The notes beneath the pieces were generated by a model. That model was not told the origin of the DNA, did not search any database, and saw only the letters and a list, made by a program, of their open reading frames with translations. Both the position numbers and the translations under genes were made by a program. This document shows, in pieces, positions 29,066 to 37,349 of a stretch of 64,000 bases of DNA. Source of the stretch: Psychrobacter sp. 28M-43 (GTDB taxonomy: Bacteria; Pseudomonadota; Gammaproteobacteria; Pseudomonadales; Moraxellaceae); assembly GCF_014770435.1 (NCBI RefSeq), contig NZ_CP061739.1:2480001-2544000 (forward strand), given 5' to 3'. Every line of letters begins with the position of its first letter. The stretch's first letter is position 1.

Positions 29066-29975
29066 TTAGCGTCGTCCATATGCAAGTAACTGCGATGAGC
29101 GCAAAGACATAGCGCCCTACCCAGATATTGGCCAAGAACGCCTGAAAGCAGGCCAAAGGGTTACGACTGGCACAAGCGCTGTTTTGTTTGGCAAACATCA
29201 TCGCAACTAGCGCCAATCCAAATACTGGGGTTACGCCTAATGTGGTCGGGGCAAAGTAATGCCACATAACCGCGCCCATCGTCAGCAAAAATAGCATCTG
29301 TAATATTGAGATGATAATCACATCATAACGACCGAATAGTATCGCTGTTGATTTCACGCCAATCTTTAAATCATCCTCACGGTCAGCCATGGCGTACTGG
29401 GTATCGTAGGCCACTGTCCAACACATATAGGCTAAGAATAGCAGCCAACACCAAATATCGGGAGCACCTTGCACCGCCACATAGGACATCGGTATCGCCC
29501 ATCCAAAAGCAGCTGCTAAAAATACTTGCGGCAAATGCGTATAACGTTTCATAAATGGATAAATAAATGCCAATACAACAGCACCAAGCGACCAGTAGAA
29601 TACTGCTATAGGCAGAAAAAATAGCAGACTGGCGCTTAATAGCACCAGTACTAAGAATGCAGCGATGGCTTCTTTGCCAGATAAGCGTCCATCTGCTAAC
29701 GGGCGGCCTTTAGTGCGAGTCACATGACCATCTACTTTGCGATCAGCAAAGTCGTTAATCGCACAACCAGCCGCTCGCATAAATATTGCACCAAGGGCAA
29801 ATATCGCAAATACTTTGATACTTGGTAACGCTGCCGTCATTCCTTGCTGCTGCGCTTGACCCATTGCAGTGAGTAGTACGCCCCAAAGCGTTGGCCATAA
29901 GAGCAGCTCAATGCCGACTGGCTTATCAAAACGGGTTAGCTGGATGTAGGCTTGTAGCTTGTCTTTAAATGTCAT
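29058..29975 (-). CDS. ubiA: 4-hydroxybenzoate octaprenyltransferase UbiA
   Basis: 305 residues and eight to nine membrane segments. The two Asp-rich, Mg-prenyl diphosphate motifs are [12 protein letters not shown] (Asn74-Asp82) and [20 protein letters not shown] (near 190). [20 protein letters not shown] is the N-terminal signature. It attaches the polyprenyl chain to 4-hydroxybenzoate in ubiquinone synthesis, in the inner membrane. The DUF4112 gene overlaps its end. No ubiC is adjacent. Confidence 0.95.
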   Translation of the reverse strand: MTFKDKLQAYIQLTRFDKPVGIELLLWPTLWGVLLTAMGQAQQQGMTAALPSIKVFAIFALGAIFMRAAGCAINDFADRKVDGHVTRTKGRPLADGRLSGKEAIAAFLVLVLLSASLLFFLPIAVFYWSLGAVVLAFIYPFMKRYTHLPQVFLAAAFGWAIPMSYVAVQGAPDIWCWLLFLAYMCWTVAYDTQYAMADREDDLKIGVKSTAILFGRYDVIIISILQMLFLLTMGAVMWHYFAPTTLGVTPVFGLALVAMMFAKQNSACASRNPLACFQAFLANIWVGRYVFALIAVTCIWTTLNG

Positions 29976-30058
29976 GGCTTTTTATTATCATTGTTTGAAT
30001 ACTTTTTATGTGCGCTTATATACTTAGCTCAGAACAACTAAATTAATTTTTGAAGGGG

Positions 30059-30122
30059 CTGGTTACTGAGTTTTAATAGACTAATTACTAAGTTAATGGC
30101 CTGGCTACTGAATTTGTTGCCA
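30059..30122. repeat. Three degenerate direct repeats of about 21 bases
   Basis: Units starting at 30059, 30081 and 30101 share the frame CTGGTTACTGAGTT (variants CTAATTACTAAGTT and CTGGCTACTGAATT). The last runs into the 3' end of the following minus-strand gene. Confidence 0.55.
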
Positions 30123-30347
30123 TAATTTATTCGCTTCGATCAGTGATAGCTCAGGATATTGCTTGCGCAAAGCTTTCAGCGCTGGGACTTTGTCTTTCTG
30201 TTTAGCTTGCTGACGTAAAAATGTCAGTTGCTCTTGTGGATTACTCAGTTCTTTTAACCGTGCCTCAAGCCGAAGAATTCGAGTACGCAGCATGATATTA
30301 ATCAACAATAGAATTGCACCCATAACCCAAATGATTAACGCTGACAT
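30105..30347 (-). CDS. Small single-pass membrane protein, unknown
   Basis: 80 residues: one N-terminal membrane helix (3-22), a charged coiled-coil-like region (24-55) and a C-terminal amphipathic segment (ALKALRKQYPELSLIEANKLWQQIQ). The last segment loosely resembles the C-terminal helix region of ribosomal protein L7/L12, but this is a weak impression. AGGAG lies six bases before the ATG. Function unknown; lies between ubiA and rsmJ on the minus strand. Confidence 0.62.
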   Translation of the reverse strand: MSALIIWVMGAILLLINIMLRTRILRLEARLKELSNPQEQLTFLRQQAKQKDKVPALKALRKQYPELSLIEANKLWQQIQ

Positions 30348-30438
30348 TCCTTGCTCCTAAAACCATTAATTCTGCACATATAAGCTGATTAATTGCGTAC
30401 ATTTATACTCGTACATTAGTTATCACAAACAGCATCTG

Positions 30439-31347
30439 TCAGACAAAATACCCATCAAAGCGTACGGCTTCATTATGCCAGCTTTCGCTAGCAGGCTCGT
30501 CAGCGAGCAGCGGTGCATACTGTGGACGCTTTACGACCACGCGACCTTGACCTTGCGTACTTTGTTTAACAACGACCTGCGCACTACTTAGCAGTTGTCG
30601 CTCTTCATCTAACGTTGGTGGGCGAGCCAATTGATGCAGTGCTTGCATATGCTTACCGACTTTTGCCCCTTTACCTGTCTTACTATCTTGATAGCTATCC
30701 TCTGGAAACATCGGATCCAAATAGACGACATCGACTGCCATAGCATCGTCTATTGCGGTGCTTGCTTCTAGATTCGCAAAATAACTGAGCGCATCAGCAT
30801 TAATAATCTGTAGACGGCTCATGAGCTTTTGCCAATTGGGTAGCGCACTCATACGCTGCTGCTCTACAAGTAATAGCAATGCCATCAACGGCTGTTGCTC
30901 AAGCATAGTAACTTGGGCACCAGTACTGGCCAATATCAAACTATCATGCCCAAAGCCAGCAGTTGCATCAATAATGTGACTATCTGATGTGATTTTGGCC
31001 GCTTGTAATAGCAGCTCAGACTTACGGCCAGCACTCACTACACGGCGCTGCAACTTGTCCCACTCAGGTGCCACACTAAGCCCATCACTTAACCATGATA
31101 GCTTGTCTTTATCATCTAATAATAAAATAGGCTGAGTAGATGCTTGGCTCAACTGCTGACGGTGCTTTTGAGTTAATTTCTCTGTAGCGACTTTAATATC
31201 TAAGATAATTGGTAATGTATGCTCAGCTATCAATGACTGTAGACTCTCAACCTGTGCTTGCTGGCTGTCATTGACGTAGAATAACTGACAATGTACAACA
31301 ACACCTGTCTCGTCATACGTTTGGGGCACATCGGTCATAACCATCAT
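30439..31347 (-). CDS. rsmJ: 16S rRNA (guanine1516-N2)-methyltransferase RsmJ
   Basis: 302 residues. SAM-binding motif I is IDATAGFGHDSLILAS, motif IV is VVYLDPMFPEDS, and the family end RVVVKRPQYAPLLADEPA... WHNEAVRFDGYFV is present. It methylates G1516 in 16S rRNA. The N-terminal part (1-95) is longer than in E. coli RsmJ (250 residues) and may bind RNA. No close operon partners; the next gene, uppP, is on the same strand 58 bases away. Confidence 0.9.
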   Translation of the reverse strand: MMVMTDVPQTYDETGVVVHCQLFYVNDSQQAQVESLQSLIAEHTLPIILDIKVATEKLTQKHRQQLSQASTQPILLLDDKDKLSWLSDGLSVAPEWDKLQRRVVSAGRKSELLLQAAKITSDSHIIDATAGFGHDSLILASTGAQVTMLEQQPLMALLLLVEQQRMSALPNWQKLMSRLQIINADALSYFANLEASTAIDDAMAVDVVYLDPMFPEDSYQDSKTGKGAKVGKHMQALHQLARPPTLDEERQLLSSAQVVVKQSTQGQGRVVVKRPQYAPLLADEPASESWHNEAVRFDGYFV

Positions 31348-31404
31348 CCTATTTGCTGATTATTTTCACTATAAATTGCTGGCGTGTTAAATCATAACGC
31401 AAAT

Positions 31405-32247
31405 CTAGCCAGCCATTTGATAACCAAAGCCCCAAGCGGCGACCAACACAATAACACCCGTGATAATGCGCAACCAAGCAAAAATAGTAAAGTCACGGCG
31501 ACTTACCCATGCCACAAGTAAGCGGATACAGAGTAGCGCTACTACAAATGATACGATGGTTCCGATACCTAGCACCAGCCAGTCTTCACTGTTGGTTAAT
31601 ACGTCACCATGTTTGATCAAATCTAATAATGCCGCGCCTACAATGACAGGAATACCCAAAAAGAAAGAAAACTCAGCAGAAGCCTTACGTGATACACCTA
31701 ACCACAGCGCGCCAATAATAGTGGCACCTGAGCGTGACGTCCCTGGTATAAGAGCTAAACATTGGAACAAACCAATCATCAACGCAGTTTTTATGCTGAC
31801 ATCTTCCGCTTCTTCTGCAATGACCGTTTTAGGACGCTTTTCCACGTAAAATATCAGTAGACCGCCGATGATGAGCATAATGGCAACGACGATAGGATTA
31901 AACAAATAAGCTTTGATTTCATCGGCAAAGGTAAAACCAACAATCATCACAGGAATAGTAGAGACAATCAGACTCAGTCCCAACTGTCTAGGATTGGTCA
32001 TGCCCTCTGCTTTGCCAGTCAGTAAGCCCATCAGCGCTTGCCACAATCTACCCCAATAGTCATAAATCACTGCCAAAATAGCGCCAAGCTGCACAACAAC
32101 AACAAATAAATCAACTTTTTCTTTAGTCCAGAAACCCATCACATCTGCTGATAAGATCAAATATCCCGTACTAGAGATGGGTAAAAATTCAGTGATACCT
32201 TCAACGATACCCATGATGACAGCTTGAACGAATAAAACTATATCCAC
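31405..32247 (-). CDS. uppP: Undecaprenyl-diphosphatase UppP (BacA)
   Basis: 280 residues, about eight membrane segments. The two catalytic signatures are VEGITEFLPISSTGYLI (Glu16, Glu20, Ser26 region) and PGTSRSGATIIGALWLG. It recycles undecaprenyl diphosphate to the monophosphate lipid carrier for peptidoglycan and other wall polymers. Multicopy expression gives bacitracin resistance in E. coli. A polar linker near 140 (RPKTVIAEEAEDVS) is slightly longer than usual. Located between rsmJ and tsaB on the same strand. Confidence 0.95.
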   Translation of the reverse strand: MDIVLFVQAVIMGIVEGITEFLPISSTGYLILSADVMGFWTKEKVDLFVVVVQLGAILAVIYDYWGRLWQALMGLLTGKAEGMTNPRQLGLSLIVSTIPVMIVGFTFADEIKAYLFNPIVVAIMLIIGGLLIFYVEKRPKTVIAEEAEDVSIKTALMIGLFQCLALIPGTSRSGATIIGALWLGVSRKASAEFSFFLGIPVIVGAALLDLIKHGDVLTNSEDWLVLGIGTIVSFVVALLCIRLLVAWVSRRDFTIFAWLRIITGVIVLVAAWGFGYQMAG

Positions 32248-32267
32248 AGTGACTTTCCTAGAAACAG

Positions 32268-32294
32268 ACTGGCCTAAAAAAACTGGCCTAAAAA
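32268..32294. repeat. Tandem duplication ACTGGCCTAAAAA upstream of uppP
   Basis: ACTGGCCTAAAAA occurs at 32268 and again at 32282, a 14-base period, about 20 bases in front of the uppP start codon, so it lies in the 5' leader. Confidence 0.6.
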
Positions 32295-32405
32295 CAGACC
32301 TATTGGCTGTCCTATATTAACGTTGATTTTATATTGGTATGCACTTGCTAAACACTAAAAAGCTAGCTGCTATCAATTGACGCTGCAAAAAGCATATTTA
32401 TAAAG

Positions 32406-33110
32406 CTATGCTTTACCTTGCTCTTTAAGTGTTTTCCAAGCTTGATTACGTAGATATTTTGGCAATGCCTGTGATGCTTCCGTACCACCATCGTTTGCAA
32501 ACTGAGCAATACCAAGCTGCCCAATGACAACCGCATCTGGCCAAACATCTTCATGGCAGTCTTGCTGATCATGTCGTGCCAATAGCGGCGCGCCATTACC
32601 AACGATAGGCAGGTTGAGCTCTGTTTGGCTATCATAATCTAATAGCTGCTCTGTACTATCGCCACCATCAGCCAAGACTGGCTGCATAATGCTATAACCT
32701 AATTGGTCGTCAGTTACCAACTCATACTGTCCAAAATAGACTTGCTGCATACGAGCATCAAGGGCACTGTATAGATGTGCTAGACCATACTTCTGATACG
32801 CGCATTGTGCGATTGCTTGCAGGCTTGAGACGCCAACACAAGGCAAATCATGCGCTACAGACAGAGCCTGTACCACTGCCGTATTAATGCGGATACCACT
32901 AAACGCACCCGGCCCGCGATTGAATATTAAAGCCTGTATATCAGCAAGACGTAACTGCGCCTCAGACAATGCAGCATCAATCATCGGTAAAATCTGTTGA
33001 GTCTGCTGACGCTTACCTGTTTCGGTATGGCTCGACAATACCTGTCCGCTCGAATCTAAAATCGCGATCGAACACTGATCGAACACGGTATCCATTGCTA
33101 AAAACATCAC
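32406..33110 (-). CDS. tsaB: tRNA threonylcarbamoyladenosine biosynthesis protein TsaB
   Basis: 234 residues of the ASKHA fold. MFLAMDTVFDQCSIAILD is the N-terminal signature and FNRGPGAFSGIRINTAVVQALSVAHDLPCVGVSSLQA is the conserved core. TsaB pairs with TsaD and TsaE to place t6A at position 37 of ANN-decoding tRNAs. It has no kinase-like catalytic residues, as expected for TsaB. It starts with two Met in a row; either could be used. Two tandem ATGs do not change the product. Confidence 0.93.
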   Translation of the reverse strand: MMFLAMDTVFDQCSIAILDSSGQVLSSHTETGKRQQTQQILPMIDAALSEAQLRLADIQALIFNRGPGAFSGIRINTAVVQALSVAHDLPCVGVSSLQAIAQCAYQKYGLAHLYSALDARMQQVYFGQYELVTDDQLGYSIMQPVLADGGDSTEQLLDYDSQTELNLPIVGNGAPLLARHDQQDCHEDVWPDAVVIGQLGIAQFANDGGTEASQALPKYLRNQAWKTLKEQGKA

Positions 33111-33310
33111 AACCTCGGCTTTTACTTTTGGCGTTCTAAATTGATTTATCAGATTTTACTATTTTTTTATAACGATCTATCATTCATGTCCTATAATAAT
33201 CTAGACAGAGTGAAGCAGCGCCTATCATAGCATTTAGGGTACACGAATTTTATTAATTTCTATATTTTTCACACTTTATCCATCAGTGTTTATCTACAAC
33301 TGATAACGAT

Positions 33311-33346
33311 AAAAAGCCCCGAAGCTTCATTGGCTTCGGGGCTTTG
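33311..33346 (-). terminator. Terminator of ffh
   Basis: AAAAAGCCCCGAAGC, loop, GCTTCGGGGCTTT: a GC-rich stem. On the minus strand it ends in TTTTT, about 30 bases after the ffh stop codon. Confidence 0.9.
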
Positions 33347-33377
33347 CTCAAACTTCTTAAAAATAACTAGTTGTTAT

Positions 33378-34922
33378 CTAAAAGCGGGTTTTGAACTTCT
33401 TTGGTGCTTGGTTTTGCATTTCTTGCATTTGCTTTTGCATCTCTTCGGTGCTTGGCATGTTGTTTGGATCCAGTCCCATCTGCTTGGCCATTTGTTCTGG
33501 ATTCACGTCTTTAGCGCCACCTTGCTGACCGCCACCAAACAATGGACCGCCGCCACCGCCAGCACTACCGCCACCCATGAGGCCTTGCATAGACTTCATC
33601 ATTTTACTGATGCCTTCAGGCTTTGAGATCATTTTCATCATCTTTGCCATCTGCTTGTGTTGCTTGAGCAAGCGGTTAACATCTTGAATCTCACGGCCTG
33701 AACCTGCAGCGATACGGCGCTTACGACTTGGATTAATCTTGTCAGGGTTTTTACGCTCAAATGGTGTCATTGAATTGATCAATGCTTCCATCTCACGTAC
33801 TTTTTCTTCTGGCTTAGCATCTTCGACCGCTTTTTGCATGTCTGAGCCGCCCATACCAGGCATTTTGTCTAAAAATCCTGCCATACCGCCCATGCTCTTC
33901 ATCTGCTGGAACTGGGTCAATAGATCTTCAAGGTCGAAGTCACCGCCCTTTTGCATCTTTTTCGCCATTTTTTCGGCTTTATCACGGTCAATTTTTTGCT
34001 CAACTTCTTCGACCAAACTCAGTACGTCGCCCATACCAAGGATACGCTGAGCGATACGCTCAGGGTGGAACAGCTCTAGCTCATCTAGTTTTTCACCGCG
34101 ACCCAAGAACTTAATTGGCTTGCCAGTGATAGCGCGCACAGAAAGCGCCGCACCGCCGCGAGCATCACCGTCAGTCTTAGTTAAGATAACACCCGTCAAT
34201 GGCAATGCATCATTAAAGGCTTTTGCGGTATTGGCGGCATCTTGACCCGTCATTGCATCGACGACGAATAGCGTCTCAGATGGGTTAACCGCAGCAGTTA
34301 GCGCCTTAATCTCATCCATCATGGTATCGTCGATATGTAGACGACCCGCGGTATCAATGATCAGAATATCTTGATATTGGATTTTGGCTTCTTCAATCGC
34401 ACGCTTTGCGATATCAATTGGATTTTCATCTGTGCTTGAGTTCACAAACTTAGCATTCACTTGACCGGCTACTTGCTCAAGCTGTTTGATAGCCGCTGGA
34501 CGATAAACGTCGGCAGAAACTAGCATCACTTTTTTCTTTTGACGCTCTTGTAAATATTTGGCCAACTTACCTGCTGTAGTCGTTTTACCTGCACCTTGCA
34601 AACCTGCTAGCAAATAGACAACAGGCGGTTTACCTGTCATCTCTAACTGCTGATTGGCACTGCCCATCATTTCGGTCAGCTCGTCGTGTACGATTTTGAC
34701 AAAGGCTTGGCCTGGCGCCAACTCTTTTAGCACCTCAGCACCAAGCGCTTGTTCTTTGACGCGTTTTACAAAATCACGAGTGACAGGTAGTGCTACATCG
34801 GCTTCTAACAACGCCATACGCACTTCACGTAACGTGTCTTTGATATTGTCTTCGGTCAACTGCCCGGTACCGACGATGTTGCGTAGGCTCGACGATAAAC
34901 GTTCTGTTAAGGTATCAAACAT
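33378..34922 (-). CDS. ffh: Signal recognition particle protein Ffh (SRP54)
   Basis: 514 residues, slightly longer than E. coli Ffh (453). NG domain: P-loop GLQGAGKTTTAGKL (107-120), IIDTAGRLHIDD (about 190), TKTDGDARGGAALSV. M domain from about 300 contains FDLEDLLTQFQQMKSMGG, PSRKRRIAAGSGR and a methionine-rich KMMKMISKPEGISKMMKSMQGLMGG. The tail is Gly-rich (GGGSAGGGGG, GGGQQGG) then Met/Gln-rich, which accounts for the extra length. It binds 4.5S RNA and delivers signal sequences to FtsY. The divergent neighbour is a ypjD-like gene, as in E. coli. Confidence 0.97.
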   Translation of the reverse strand: MFDTLTERLSSSLRNIVGTGQLTEDNIKDTLREVRMALLEADVALPVTRDFVKRVKEQALGAEVLKELAPGQAFVKIVHDELTEMMGSANQQLEMTGKPPVVYLLAGLQGAGKTTTAGKLAKYLQERQKKKVMLVSADVYRPAAIKQLEQVAGQVNAKFVNSSTDENPIDIAKRAIEEAKIQYQDILIIDTAGRLHIDDTMMDEIKALTAAVNPSETLFVVDAMTGQDAANTAKAFNDALPLTGVILTKTDGDARGGAALSVRAITGKPIKFLGRGEKLDELELFHPERIAQRILGMGDVLSLVEEVEQKIDRDKAEKMAKKMQKGGDFDLEDLLTQFQQMKSMGGMAGFLDKMPGMGGSDMQKAVEDAKPEEKVREMEALINSMTPFERKNPDKINPSRKRRIAAGSGREIQDVNRLLKQHKQMAKMMKMISKPEGISKMMKSMQGLMGGGSAGGGGGPLFGGGQQGGAKDVNPEQMAKQMGLDPNNMPSTEEMQKQMQEMQNQAPKKFKTRF

Positions 34923-35347
34923 AAATAACTCTCAATTAAAATGGTTTTCAATTAAATAATACGCAATTAAAATAACTCTAAATCAAACCATTAAAATGGT
35001 TCATAAATAATATTAGGATACGCTATAAGATATTAGGATATTGCATGACAAGGGACATGATAAAAGAATTATATTATCAATACTATAGCATTAACATGAT
35101 TCAAAACTTATAGTCGTTTCGCAAAGGACACAGCGCTTATAATTGTAGTCAACTTTTTATAGATGACATATTTTATGTTTTGCGCTATGCAGCACTACCG
35201 ATCATTTATAAGTTATAAGCAAGATGGTGCTCAATTGGCACCCATTTTATGATAAATTGGACGATTATTCTAATCATTCTGATAATACCACTTTAGCGAC
35301 ACATTGAGCGGCAGTTTATGCTCAGTATAAGATGAGGCTTTTTATCT
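34923..35347. other. Divergent intergenic region between ffh and the YpjD-like gene
   Basis: 425 bases with no gene. Near ffh it carries a 16-base repeat (TCAATTAAAATGGTTT at 34932, TCAATTAAATAATACG at 34948, CAATTAAAATA after it) and a 20-base repeat (TATTAGGATA at 35010 and again at 35030). No 4.5S RNA gene was recognised. The rest is AT-rich promoter space. Confidence 0.5.
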
Positions 35348-36139
35348 GTGCACTTTGCATTCTTATTTGCTAGCATGGCTTATGTCTTAGTCAGTATCCA
35401 TATTGGTTGGGCGCTGGTTCAGGACAAACCTATCCACAAAAGCTTCAGTTTGGGCTTATTGCTGGTTGGCATGGCTGCACATGCGGCACTGCTATATCCA
35501 TACGTTGTGACGCTGTATGGTTTGAATTTCAACTTATTCAATATAATCAGTCTGACCAGTTTATTTTTCTTATTCTTTTACCTGTTGTTCTGTTTATATC
35601 GCCCTATTCTTAGTCTTGGTATTTTGGCAGCACCCACTGCGTTGATAGGTATGACTATCGGTTATGTCGGCCGCGCCCCTTATCAACCACTAACGGATGT
35701 CAGTATCGGACTTGAAATCCATATCATATTATCATTAGCTGCCTATTGTGTGCTGTTGATGGCGGCGGTACAAGCGCTATTTCTACGTCTACAAATACGT
35801 GAGCTCAAGCATCATACCATTCACCGCTTTTGGGTCAATAAGCTACCCTCCCTGCAAAGTATGGAGAGTTTATTATTCGATATGCTCTTGGTTGGCTTTG
35901 TATTGCTCAGTATCGCACTGGGGATTGGATTTATATACGTAGAAGATTTGATGGCACAGCACATCGTACACAAGACTGTTTTTAGTTTGCTGTCGTGGTT
36001 ATTATTTGGTGTACTACTATTTGGTAATTGGCGTGCAGGCTGGCGAGGCAAACGTGCGGCCAATATCACTATTTATGCCTTTATTCTATTAGCCATTGGC
36101 TTTGTTGGTAGCAAGTTCGTCTTAGAAATGCTCCTATAA
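35348..36139 (+). CDS. Cytochrome c assembly-type membrane protein (YpjD-like)
   Basis: 263 residues with about eight membrane segments and no large soluble domain. It matches the CcsA/CcmC-like family next to ffh in other gamma-proteobacteria; motifs include SLAAYCVLLMAAVQALFLRLQ and HKTVFSLLSWLLFG, with a short loop IGYVGRAPYQPLTD. It may handle heme in cytochrome c maturation, but YpjD function is not settled. GTG at 35348 is the frame start; an ATG twelve residues later is an alternative. Confidence 0.85.
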   Translation: MHFAFLFASMAYVLVSIHIGWALVQDKPIHKSFSLGLLLVGMAAHAALLYPYVVTLYGLNFNLFNIISLTSLFFLFFYLLFCLYRPILSLGILAAPTALIGMTIGYVGRAPYQPLTDVSIGLEIHIILSLAAYCVLLMAAVQALFLRLQIRELKHHTIHRFWVNKLPSLQSMESLLFDMLLVGFVLLSIALGIGFIYVEDLMAQHIVHKTVFSLLSWLLFGVLLFGNWRAGWRGKRAANITIYAFILLAIGFVGSKFVLEMLL

Positions 36140-36150
36140 AATATATGTTC

Positions 36151-36192
36151 AAAAAAGGCGGTCAGCAACACTAGTTACTGACCGCCTTTTTC
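36151..36192. terminator. Bidirectional terminator between the YpjD-like gene and purU
   Basis: AAAAAAGGCGGTCAG and CTGACCGCCTTTTT form a strong stem between two convergent genes, with runs of A and T on both sides. Confidence 0.92.
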
Positions 36193-36222
36193 TATTCTTA
36201 GCAGACTCACTACTCATTTTTC

Positions 36223-37143
36223 TTAGTTAAATACGACTGTCTTATTACCCGCCACAATCACACGGTTTTGCACATGCCAGTTTACGGCACGTGCTAATAC
36301 GTTGCGTTCGATATCACGGCCGATAGCACGCAGCTCTGTTACCCCTTGGCGATGCGTCACACGGTGTACGTCTTGCTCGATGATAGGCCCTTGATCAAGC
36401 TCTGCTGTGACATAGTGCGCAGTTGCACCGATAAGCTTAACACCTTTATCATAAGCCTGACGATAAGGATCTGCGCCCACAAATGCCGGTAAGAATGAAT
36501 GATGGATATTAATAATCTGCATTGGCCAACGTTTGACAAAATCTGATGACAATATTTGCATATAGCGCGCCAATACCAGCAAGTCGTTACCTGCCATCAG
36601 CTTATGGATTTGCTCTTCTGCCTCTACTTTATTATCCTTGGTCACTGGCACATGATGAAAAGTAATGCCAAAATTTTGTACTGCTTGCTTTAAATCAGGA
36701 TGGTTGCTGACCACGCAAGTAATCTCGCAATCGAGCAGTCCACGCTGATGTCGCCATAATAAATCTAACAACGCATGATCAAACTTAGATACCAAAATAC
36801 CGACTTTGGTCTTCGTTGCATTATTATGTAGACGCCAATCCATATCGTGTCGCTTAGCAACCGTATGCGCAAAGCTGGCCTCAAAATTCTCGATAATATC
36901 GCTCAATCCTGCCAAAGCAAACTCTAAACGCATGAAATATTGACCGCCTTCATGCGCCGTTGAATACTGGTCAAGCGTAATGATATTAGCGCCATAACGA
37001 TGAATAAACTCAGAGACTGCTTGTACGATACCTGCCTGATCTTTGCATTTGATGAGCAACGTGGCTGTATCAATAGCGCTAGGAATCTGTTTGCTCTGAG
37101 AAGCTATGGTCGATAATGAAACCGTTTTAGTGTTGTCTGACAT
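36223..37143 (-). CDS. purU: Formyltetrahydrofolate deformylase PurU
   Basis: 306 residues. N-terminal ACT domain (about 27-105; ATLLIKCKDQAGIVQAVSEFI) for allosteric sensing, then a formyltransferase-fold hydrolase with INIHHSFLPAFVGADPYRQAY (catalytic Asn and His) and GATAHYVTAELDQGPIIEQD (catalytic Asp). It splits formyl-THF into formate and THF, supplying formate for PurT and balancing one-carbon units. All catalytic positions are intact. Minus strand, with terminator on its downstream side. Confidence 0.95.
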   Translation of the reverse strand: MSDNTKTVSLSTIASQSKQIPSAIDTATLLIKCKDQAGIVQAVSEFIHRYGANIITLDQYSTAHEGGQYFMRLEFALAGLSDIIENFEASFAHTVAKRHDMDWRLHNNATKTKVGILVSKFDHALLDLLWRHQRGLLDCEITCVVSNHPDLKQAVQNFGITFHHVPVTKDNKVEAEEQIHKLMAGNDLLVLARYMQILSSDFVKRWPMQIINIHHSFLPAFVGADPYRQAYDKGVKLIGATAHYVTAELDQGPIIEQDVHRVTHRQGVTELRAIGRDIERNVLARAVNWHVQNRVIVAGNKTVVFN

Positions 37144-37294
37144 AATTCGCCCAATATAAAAATGATGACTTATCGCTGAAAAATTGCTGACAGCGTAGTA
37201 AACCAGTTATTTTAATCTTTTTTGCGGTGCTTTGCTGAGCGAGTTGGTTGTTTTTGGTTATTTAGGATGATTTAGTTGTTTAGAAGAATAAAGC

Positions 37295-37326
37295 AAAAAC
37301 CCCTGACATGTGGTCAGAGGTTTTTA
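37295..37326 (-). terminator. Terminator of the Ig-like lipoprotein gene
   Basis: AAAAACCCCTGAC, loop, GTCAGAGGTTTTT: an 11-pair stem with one mismatch. On the minus strand it ends in a T run about 25 bases after the stop codon. Confidence 0.85.
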
Positions 37327-37349
37327 GTTTATCAAACAGGATAGATTTT

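Noticed and set aside
34923..35347. 4.5S RNA gene near ffh
   Set aside because: No GGAA/AGCA tetraloop hairpin typical of 4.5S RNA could be found.
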